A stretch of 12,216 bases of DNA from Candidatus Omnitrophota bacterium (lineage in GTDB: Bacteria; Omnitrophota; Koll11; Gygaellales; JAQTUY01), in assembly GCA_028707105.1 (NCBI GenBank), contig JAQTUY010000039.1:1-12216 (forward strand). Direction: 5' to 3'. Numbering within the stretch: position 1 is the first letter of the stretch; every line of letters starts with the position of its first letter. The translations under genes and the position numbers were made by a program. The notes beneath the pieces are model-generated. The model saw nothing but the letters and a program-made list of their open reading frames with translations. It was not told the origin of the DNA and searched no databases. Shown one piece after another: positions 6,444-12,216 of this stretch.

Positions 6444-8648
6444 ATGACACGCAAACTACTTTACAGGATCATACTTGTTCTGGCGGTTGTGGGCACGATG
6501 GCGTATTACGCTTTTCCTCTGCATAAGAGGATAAACCTGGGGCTGGACCTGCAGGGCGGTATGCACCTGGTCTTGAAGATCGATACCTCCAGCCTTTCTG
6601 ATGATGCCAAGGCCGATATCCAGGACAGGGCGGTTGAAATAATCCGCAACCGGATCGACCAGTTCGGGGTGAGGGAACCTTCCATCCAGAAGCAGGGGGA
6701 TGAAGAGATAGTGGTGCAGCTGCCCGGAGTCACCGACCGCGACAGGGCCATAGACCTGATAGGGCAGACAGCGCTTCTTGAATTCAGGATCGTTTCCCCG
6801 GACCCGGAACAGTTAAAATCCGCCATCCAGGGTAATATTCCCGACGGATATGAGCTTAAGTATGTTACTGAAGATAATGAACCTGTATTGTTAAGTAAAG
6901 ACGCTCTTCTTACGGGCGATGCCATAAAAAATGCCTATGTGCGTTTTGATCAGTCTTCTTTCGGCCAGCCGGTGGTTTCCCTGGAAATGAACCCTAAGGG
7001 GGCGGAAAAGTTCGCTCAGGTCACCGCCGATAATGTAGGCAAACGCCTGGCTATCGTTCTGGACGGCAAGGTGCAGTCCGCGCCGAACATCAGGGAACCT
7101 ATTCCCAGCGGCGAAGCGGTGATCAGCGGAAGTTTTACTATTGAAAAGGCGCATGACCTGGCTTTGATCCTTCGCGTAGGCGCTTTGCCCGCTCCTATGC
7201 ATATAGAAGAAGAAAGGACGGTCGGCCCGCTTTTGGGCAAAGATTCGATAGACAAGGGCGTGAAGGCCGGGTATCTCGGGCTGGCCCTGGTCTTAGGTTT
7301 TATGCTCGTTTATTATCTTCTGGCCGGGTTGGTCGCCGATATCGCGCTCTTATTGAACCTGGTCTTGATCCTGGGCGGTCTTGGCATATTACCTTTTCTT
7401 TTTCCGGGAATATCCGCTACTCTGACCCTTCCCGGTATCGCGGGTATCGCTTTATCTTTAGGCATGGCGGTTGACGCCAACGTCCTGATCAATGAGCGTA
7501 TAAGGGAGGAATATTTAAGCGGCAAGCCCCTGCGCACCGCTATTGCCAATGGTTATGCCAAGGCATTCAGCGCTATATTTGATTCTAACCTGACGACTTT
7601 GATCGCGGCTTTCTTATTGTTCCAGTTCGGCACCGGCCCGATCAGGGGCTTCGCCGTTACCCTGACCATAGGCCTTCTTGCCAGTATGTTTACGGCGATA
7701 GTGGTTACCCGCGTCATATTGGAAATACTGCTTCATTTCGGGCTATTAAAAAAGTCATTGCCGATGTTGAAGCTGGTCAAGGAGACTAAGATAGACTTTA
7801 TCGGCAAGAGAAAGATCTTTTACGCGATCTCTATCATCGTGATCTGCGTGGGCATGATCGCTTTCTTTAAGAAGGGCAAGGATGTTTATGGCATAGACTT
7901 TTCCGGGGGGCAGATCCAGGAGTACGCTTTTAAGGATAATGTCGACATAGACAAGTTAAGGGCGGCCCTTAAGGATATGGGCTTGGCTGACGCCAGCATC
8001 CAGCAATTTAAGGATAATCCCAGGGTAGTCTTGCTTAAAATCTCGGCGGAAAAAGGAGCGTCGGTATTTACCGAGCTGAAGAATAAATTCCCCAGCCAGG
8101 ATGTGCAGATACTGAGAATAGAGAAGGTAGGCCCGATAGCCGGAAAGGCCCTGCAGAGCAAAGCCTTGAAAGCCCTTTTATGGTCTTTGGTGGGTATCCT
8201 GGTATACGTGGCTTTTCGTTTCAAGCACATTAATTTTGCCGTCGCCGGTATTGTCGCTCTATTTCATGACGTGTTGGTAACAGTAGGAGTAATGGCTTTG
8301 ACCAATAGGCCTATTGATCTGCTCACGATCAGCGCGCTGCTTACCGTTATCGGTTTTTCAATTAACGACACTATCGTTATTTACGACCGCGTCAGGGAGA
8401 ATGCTCACCTTCTGCATAAGAAGAGCCTGGCTGAATTGGTTAATTTAAGCGTTAATCAGACATTAAGCAGGACGCTGATCACATCCGGGGTAACTCTTTT
8501 TATGGTTGTGGCATTTTTGTTCCGGGGAGGAGAGGTTTTGAGTAATTTCGCCTTTGCTTTGTTCGTAGGGTTTATTTCCGGGATATACTCCACCGTTTAT
8601 ATTGCTTCGCCCCTTGTCCTGGCCTGGCAGAAAAAGAGCAAGGGTTAA
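6444..8648 (+). CDS. secDF: Protein translocase subunit SecD-SecF fusion
   Basis: One 734-residue membrane protein joins SecD (about 1-445) and SecF (about 446-734), which use the proton gradient to help pull proteins through SecYEG. The SecD half has a first membrane segment (about 7-24), LGLDLQGGMHLVL, the large periplasmic P1 region (IIRNRIDQFGVREPSIQKQG, LDGKVQSAPNIREPIPSG), then membrane segments with GIALSLGMAVDANVLINERI; Asp344 is the conserved membrane acid. The SecF half begins near KIDFIGKRKIFYAISI, has YGIDFSGGQIQEY, and ends with TVIGFSINDTIVIYDRVREN (Asp642) and further segments. About 12 membrane segments in all are expected. Fused SecDF is known in several phyla. The stop codon and the downstream mfd start are in the same frame, six codons apart. 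Confidence 0.96.
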   Translation: MTRKLLYRIILVLAVVGTMAYYAFPLHKRINLGLDLQGGMHLVLKIDTSSLSDDAKADIQDRAVEIIRNRIDQFGVREPSIQKQGDEEIVVQLPGVTDRDRAIDLIGQTALLEFRIVSPDPEQLKSAIQGNIPDGYELKYVTEDNEPVLLSKDALLTGDAIKNAYVRFDQSSFGQPVVSLEMNPKGAEKFAQVTADNVGKRLAIVLDGKVQSAPNIREPIPSGEAVISGSFTIEKAHDLALILRVGALPAPMHIEEERTVGPLLGKDSIDKGVKAGYLGLALVLGFMLVYYLLAGLVADIALLLNLVLILGGLGILPFLFPGISATLTLPGIAGIALSLGMAVDANVLINERIREEYLSGKPLRTAIANGYAKAFSAIFDSNLTTLIAAFLLFQFGTGPIRGFAVTLTIGLLASMFTAIVVTRVILEILLHFGLLKKSLPMLKLVKETKIDFIGKRKIFYAISIIVICVGMIAFFKKGKDVYGIDFSGGQIQEYAFKDNVDIDKLRAALKDMGLADASIQQFKDNPRVVLLKISAEKGASVFTELKNKFPSQDVQILRIEKVGPIAGKALQSKALKALLWSLVGILVYVAFRFKHINFAVAGIVALFHDVLVTVGVMALTNRPIDLLTISALLTVIGFSINDTIVIYDRVRENAHLLHKKSLAELVNLSVNQTLSRTLITSGVTLFMVVAFLFRGGEVLSNFAFALFVGFISGIYSTVYIASPLVLAWQKKSKG

Positions 8649-8666
8649 CCTGGCCGCGGAAAAAAG

Positions 8667-10589
8667 ATGTTCAGGGCACAAAAGGTCTATGTAGGGCAGG
8701 AGATCAACCGCGACAGGATACTTGCCAGCCTGGTTGAATTCAATTACAAGAGGCAGGACGCGGTCGCGGATGAAGGGGAATTTTCCTGCCGCGGCGGGAT
8801 CATAGATATCTACCCTTTGAGTTTTGAGTCCCCGGTAAGAATAGAGATGGATAATGACAGGGTCTTATCCATCAAAAGCTTCGATATCGTTACCGGAGGA
8901 AGTTTCTGGGACCACCAGATGCTCATTATCCTTCCGGTCAGGACTGCCCGTCACACCAGGATCCTGGCTTACCATGAGGAAGTTCCTCTGGATAATCTTC
9001 TTGATCTCAAAGCGGGGGATTATGTCGTTCATGTCGATCATGGCATAGGCAGGTTCCTGGGGGTTTGGAAGGTAAAAACGGGCGAAAAAACAGCGGATCA
9101 TTTTGTTATTGAGTACGACCGCCAGGAAAAGCTGTATGTCCCCGTATCTGATATGCACCTCATACAGCGTTATTTCGCCTTCCACGTCAGGAAACCCAAG
9201 AAGCTCACCCGCCTGGGAACCAAAGAATGGGCAGCCCTGAAAGAAAGGATAAAGAAGGGCATTCAACGTTTTGCCTGGGAGCTTCTCACCCTCCACGCGA
9301 TGCGCTTATCGGCAGGAGGTTTCGCTTTTTCTAAAGATACTGCCTGGCAGGAGGATTTTAGGAAGACTTTTTCTTATGTCGAGACTCCAGACCAGGCTAA
9401 AGCCTGGGAGGATGTCAAGCGCGATATGGAGACGAGGGAGCCGATGGACAGGCTGCTTTGCGGGGATGTAGGCTATGGCAAGACCGAGGTGGCGATGCGC
9501 GCCTCTTTTAAAGCAGTGATGGATAATAAACAGGTGGCATTCCTCGTTCCTACTACGATACTTGCCGAACAGCATTACCAGAATTTCAGCGGCCGTTTAA
9601 AGAGTTTTCCGGTCAGAGTGGAAATGCTTTCCCGTTTTAAGACAAGATCTCAGCAGAAGGCGATATTGGCCGATCTGGCGGAAGGCAAGGTCGATATGAT
9701 CATCGGGACTCACCGCCTGCTCGCCGCCGATGTTTCTTTTAAAGACTTAGGGCTGGTCGTTATTGATGAAGAACAAAGGTTTGGCGTTAAAGCCAAAGAG
9801 AAATTTAAGGCCGTAAGATTGACCTGCGATGTCCTTACTTTAACGGCAACGCCGATACCCAGGACCTTATACATGAGCATGATGGGGATCAAGGGGCTCT
9901 CGATGTTGGATACTCCGCCGCCGAACAGGATACCCATTAAGACTTATGTGGCCGAATACGACGAAGACCTGATACACCAGGCCATCGTTAAAGAAATGAA
10001 TCGCCGGGGCCAGGTATTCTTTGTGCATAACCGTATCTACGATATAATGAAGGTCAAGGACAGGATAGCCGGGGTATTGCCCCGGAATACCAGGTTTGAT
10101 GTCGTGCATGGCCAGATGAGTTCGGCGGTACTGGAGAGGGTGATGCTGGATTTTTTAAGGGGTAAGATCGACGTCCTCTTATCTACGGCGATAGTCGAGG
10201 CCGGCATAGACATACCTAACGCTAATACCTTGATCGTGAATAATGCCGATAATTTCGGGCTGTCGGATCTTCATCAGCTGCGCGGCCGGGTGGGCCGGTT
10301 CAATAAGCCGGCGTACGCCTATTTTTTAGTCTCCAAGGAGAACGCGGTCACGCCGGAGGCGCGTAAGCGGCTGATGGCCCTGCATGATTATTCCCAGCTT
10401 GGCTCGGGCTTTAAGATCGCGATGCAGGACCTGCAGATGCGCGGGGCGGGCAATTTATTGGGCTCCCAGCAGCACGGGTTCGTCATGAGCGTGGGTTTTG
10501 ACCTGTATTGCCGCTTGCTCAAAGAAACGATAAGTACCCTGAAGTCGAACGCATACCTGAACCCTTATTTAAAGGCGCCTAACAATTAA
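8667..10589 (+). CDS. mfd: Shortened transcription-repair coupling factor (Mfd-like translocase)
   Basis: Mfd binds stalled RNA polymerase, pushes it off DNA by ATP-driven translocation, and recruits UvrA. This protein has 640 residues, against roughly 1,100-1,150 for full-length Mfd. Residues about 5-90 match the UvrB-like UvrA-binding domain D2 (GEFSCRGGIIDIYPLSFESP). The RNA-polymerase-interacting domain follows directly (112-170, LKAGDYVVHVDHGIGRF...YVPVSDMHLIQRY). The motor is complete: GDVGYGKTE Walker A (266-274), DEEQRFG (367-373), TATPIPRTLYM, STAIVEAGIDIP, QLRGRVGR (537-544) and RGAGNLLGSQQHG (592-604). Missing are the flanking D1 parts, D3 and the C-terminal D7. The gene cannot extend upstream because a secDF stop lies in frame six codons before ATG 8667, which lacks a clear ribosome binding site. 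It may be a lineage-specific short Mfd or a decayed gene; intact motor motifs argue for function. Confidence 0.85.
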   Translation: MFRAQKVYVGQEINRDRILASLVEFNYKRQDAVADEGEFSCRGGIIDIYPLSFESPVRIEMDNDRVLSIKSFDIVTGGSFWDHQMLIILPVRTARHTRILAYHEEVPLDNLLDLKAGDYVVHVDHGIGRFLGVWKVKTGEKTADHFVIEYDRQEKLYVPVSDMHLIQRYFAFHVRKPKKLTRLGTKEWAALKERIKKGIQRFAWELLTLHAMRLSAGGFAFSKDTAWQEDFRKTFSYVETPDQAKAWEDVKRDMETREPMDRLLCGDVGYGKTEVAMRASFKAVMDNKQVAFLVPTTILAEQHYQNFSGRLKSFPVRVEMLSRFKTRSQQKAILADLAEGKVDMIIGTHRLLAADVSFKDLGLVVIDEEQRFGVKAKEKFKAVRLTCDVLTLTATPIPRTLYMSMMGIKGLSMLDTPPPNRIPIKTYVAEYDEDLIHQAIVKEMNRRGQVFFVHNRIYDIMKVKDRIAGVLPRNTRFDVVHGQMSSAVLERVMLDFLRGKIDVLLSTAIVEAGIDIPNANTLIVNNADNFGLSDLHQLRGRVGRFNKPAYAYFLVSKENAVTPEARKRLMALHDYSQLGSGFKIAMQDLQMRGAGNLLGSQQHGFVMSVGFDLYCRLLKETISTLKSNAYLNPYLKAPNN

Positions 10590-10596
10590 TACGGAG

Positions 10597-10642
10597 GCAC
10601 CCCACGCTAATCGGAATTGCGTGGGTGTTTGCCTCGTGGCGA
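10597..10642 (+). repeat. 46-nt structured element upstream of the surA-like gene
   Basis: Fourth copy: GCA (10597-10599), unpaired C10600, arm CCCACGC (10601-10607), loop TAATCGGAATT (10608-10618), arm GCGTGGG (10619-10625), TGT (10626-10628), and hairpin TTGCC-TCGT-GGCGA (10629-10642, one G-U pair). Length and spacing equal the other copies. An alternative outer pairing is available, GAGGCA (10594-10599) with TGCCTC (10630-10635), which would replace the second hairpin. The element lies in the 84-nt mfd to surA gap. Confidence 0.75.
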
Positions 10643-10647
10643 AAGTA

Positions 10648-10661
10648 TGCCCCTGCGGGCA
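10648..10661 (+). repeat. Extra 5-bp hairpin between the repeat and the surA ribosome binding site
   Basis: TGCCC-CTGC-GGGCA (10648-10661) forms a perfect 5-bp stem with a 4-nt loop, the same shape as the second hairpin of the 46-nt element, as if that half were duplicated. Its last base overlaps the first base of the ribosome binding site AAGGAG (10661-10666). There is no U-tract, so it is not a terminator. Any effect on translation is inferred. Confidence 0.5.
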
Positions 10662-10673
10662 AGGAGCTCAAAT

Positions 10674-11612
10674 ATGTCGATAAGCACAAAGCGTAATCAC
10701 TGGGGCGTGTTCGGTTTAATATTTGTCCTGGCCGCGGGTCTGCTCGTCCCCTGTTTTGCGTCGGACCAGGATAAGGTCGTGGCCATCGTGAACAAGGATA
10801 TTATTACCCGTAAAGACCTTACCGATTTTTTGAACTTTATGGCAGTTCAGATGTCGGGTAAAATTTCACAGTCGGAAGTCCAGGAAAAACTGGAGTCAGC
10901 CAAGGCGGATATATTAAACAGGCTGATCGAAGATAAACTTATCCTGCAAGAGGCAAAAGCGGAAAAGGTTTATGTCGATGAAAACCGCGTAAAGGGCAGG
11001 ATCGAACAGATGAAGGCGCAGTTTTCCAGTACCAGGGATTATGAAGAATCTCTGGTGCGGCAGGGGCTTACTCCCGCAGACGTTGAAACAAAGATCCGCG
11101 AGCAGATGCTTATATATTCAGTGATCGAGACTAAGGTTAAGGAGAAGATAACCGTTAAGCCTGCCGAGGTGACCGATTATTACCAGGAGCATGCCTCTCA
11201 GATCAGCGAGCCTGAAAGCCGGAAAGTGAGCGCTCTCCTTATGCAGGGGCCGGAAAGGGCCAGGGAGGTGCTGGATTTCATAAAGAAGGGCGGCTCATTC
11301 GAGGAGGCAGCCGGGAAATTTACGGTGGACCTGCAGGACCTGGGCTTTCTTTCGAAGGAGCAGTCCCGTAAAGAAATAGGAGAGATCATTTTTAACCTTA
11401 AGGCCGGGGAAGTTTCTTCTGTCGTCAAGCTAGATAGCGACAAGTATTATATTTTAAAAGTTGAGGAGATCGCCCCGCCTAAGCAGATCTCCCTGGATGA
11501 GGCGCGCGACAGGATCGCCGCCATGTTGTTTGAGCAAAAAATGCAGGAAGCCCTGGTTAAATGGATAGACGGGTTGAAGGAAAAGTATTATGTCGAGATC
11601 AAAGAGGATTAA
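10674..11612 (+). CDS. SurA-like periplasmic chaperone with one degenerate parvulin domain
   Basis: A 312-residue exported protein. A signal peptide (about 1-29, KRNHWGVFGLIFVLAAGLL) with cleavage likely after CFA puts it in the periplasm. Residues about 31-165 form the SurA N-terminal helical domain (DKVVAIVNKDIITRKDL, LNRLIEDKLILQEAKAEKV), which binds unfolded outer-membrane proteins. Residues about 180-266 resemble a single parvulin-type domain: FIKKGGSFEEAAGKFTVD, LGFLSKEQ, FNLKAGEVSSVVKLDSDKYY. The usual HIL strand reads SALLM, and the GYHI motif reads KYYI, so catalytic prolyl isomerase residues appear to be lost and a chaperone-only role is likely. ATG 10674 is chosen for AAGGAG at 10661-10666 (7-nt spacer) and the signal peptide; in-frame starts at 10617 and 10647 are rejected. 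pdxA overlaps its end, as surA-pdxA neighbour each other in enterobacteria. Confidence 0.83.
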   Translation: MSISTKRNHWGVFGLIFVLAAGLLVPCFASDQDKVVAIVNKDIITRKDLTDFLNFMAVQMSGKISQSEVQEKLESAKADILNRLIEDKLILQEAKAEKVYVDENRVKGRIEQMKAQFSSTRDYEESLVRQGLTPADVETKIREQMLIYSVIETKVKEKITVKPAEVTDYYQEHASQISEPESRKVSALLMQGPERAREVLDFIKKGGSFEEAAGKFTVDLQDLGFLSKEQSRKEIGEIIFNLKAGEVSSVVKLDSDKYYILKVEEIAPPKQISLDEARDRIAAMLFEQKMQEALVKWIDGLKEKYYVEIKED

Positions 11613-12216
11613 GGTAGGCATTACCATGGGTGATCCGGCCGGAGTCGGGCCGGAGATAATAGCCAAAGCCCTGCGCGGCCGGAGCCTCAAAGGCCTGGCG
11701 GAATTCGTTATAATAGGCGATAAATGGGTCTTTAACCGGTCAGGAGCCGCTAGCTCCCCGCCGTTTTATAATTTCATAGATTTAAACAATGTGCCTCATG
11801 CGGTCTACAAGCCCGGCCGCGTAAGTTCCGCGAATGGAGCCGCTTCTATGCAATATATAGGTAAGGCGGCCCAACTATTGAAAAAAGGCATCCTGGATTG
11901 CCTGGTGACCTGCCCGATATCCAAAGAGGCGATCGCTCTGGCCGGTTCTAAATTCCCGGGCCATACTGAATATCTTGCCGGCATGGCCGGTTCCCGTGAT
12001 TTTGTAATGATGCTTATGAATAAATACTTTAAAATAAGCCTGGTCACGCGGCATATCCCTATTAAACAGGTCAGTTCCAGCCTGGACAGTGAGAGCGTAT
12101 ATAAGACTATCCTCCTGACGCATAATTCTATGAAGAGGCTGTTTGGTATCCGCAGCCCCCGGATATTGGTCTGCGGCTTGAATCCGCACGCCTCCGACAA
12201 CGGGCTTTTAGGTAAG
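11590..12216 (+). CDS. pdxA: 4-hydroxythreonine-4-phosphate dehydrogenase (partial, 3' end outside window)
   Basis: PdxA oxidises 4-phosphohydroxy-threonine in the DXP-dependent pathway to pyridoxal phosphate. The first 209 codons are present and open to the window edge; the family is usually about 330 residues. Seen are VGITMGDPAGVGPEIIAKAL (9-28), ANGAASMQYI, LVTCPISKEAI, the metal-site motif FPGHTEYLAG (His125), LVTRHIPI (His155) and CGLNPHASDNG (His200). ATG 11590 lies within the surA 3' end (23-nt overlap) in another frame and gives a normal PdxA N-terminus; the next ATG (11626) would cut into the GDPAG motif. PdxA-like enzymes acting on other hydroxythreonine phosphates exist, so the substrate is inferred. 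Confidence 0.93.
   Translation, partial: MSRSKRIKVGITMGDPAGVGPEIIAKALRGRSLKGLAEFVIIGDKWVFNRSGAASSPPFYNFIDLNNVPHAVYKPGRVSSANGAASMQYIGKAAQLLKKGILDCLVTCPISKEAIALAGSKFPGHTEYLAGMAGSRDFVMMLMNKYFKISLVTRHIPIKQVSSSLDSESVYKTILLTHNSMKRLFGIRSPRILVCGLNPHASDNGLLGK

Noticed and set aside
7886..8230. Minus-strand open frames opposite secDF and other genes
   Set aside because: They lie opposite confidently identified genes, lack ribosome binding sites and show no recognisable domain.
8649..8666. A frameshifted N-terminal part of Mfd upstream
   Set aside because: Only 18 nt separate it from secDF, and the secDF frame is a continuous SecF C-terminus, so no hidden Mfd sequence can be there.
2711..10642. The hairpin elements as integron attC sites
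   Set aside because: They have bulged, variable stems like attC, but the GTTRRRY/RYYYAAC core pair is not present in all copies, there is no integrase, and the flanking genes are housekeeping genes rather than cassettes.
2711..10661. The repeats as a CRISPR array or tandem repeat
   Set aside because: Copies are kilobases apart or nested, with no regular spacers and no cas genes.
10617..10673. Longer surA-like start at TTG 10617 or ATG 10647
   Set aside because: Both would put repeat-encoded residues ahead of the signal peptide; ATG 10674 has AAGGAG at a 7-nt spacing.

Overview
The window is one continuous + strand run of housekeeping genes, cut at both ends. It reads as the chromosome of a Gram-negative bacterium: a SurA-like periplasmic chaperone, a peptidoglycan-binding lipoprotein, and YajC plus a fused SecD-SecF. 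Genes are tightly packed with frequent 1-23 nt overlaps, and base composition is balanced. An uncultured PVC-side or candidate-phylum lineage such as Omnitrophota would fit the style and gene order. That placement is impression only; nothing here proves it.

Region 1 (1-5799) is a histidine operon running into tryptophan synthesis: hisD (3' end only), hisB, hisH, hisA, a V4R/H-NOX-like sensor-fold protein, a peptidoglycan-binding lipoprotein, hisF, hisI and trpE. HisH and HisF form the two-subunit IGP synthase, HisI and HisA act just before it, and HisB and HisD after it. The two non-biosynthetic genes split hisA from hisF, and the lipoprotein gene is joined to hisF by a TAATG overlap. HisB is divergent at its second metal-binding motif. 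hisG, hisE, hisC and trpG are not in the window.

Region 2 (5805-8648) holds rpsP alone (ribosomal protein S16), yajC and a fused secDF, the last two being Sec translocon accessories. Region 3 (8667-12216) holds a strongly shortened mfd-like gene, a surA-like gene, and the first 209 codons of pdxA, which overlaps surA by 23 nt.

The most unusual signal is a 46-nt structured element present four times, always in the + orientation and always in the three intergenic gaps longer than 50 nt (before the lipoprotein gene, rpsP and surA). Its architecture is constant: GCA, an unpaired C, a 7-nt arm, an 11-nt TAAT...TT loop, the complementary 7-nt arm, TGT, then a 5-bp hairpin with a 4-nt loop. The stem sequences differ in every copy but stay complementary. 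In the first gap one complete 46-nt copy lies inside the loop of another: the outer loop is exactly 57 nt, which is 11 + 46. This looks like a small mobile or cis-acting structured repeat that I do not recognise.
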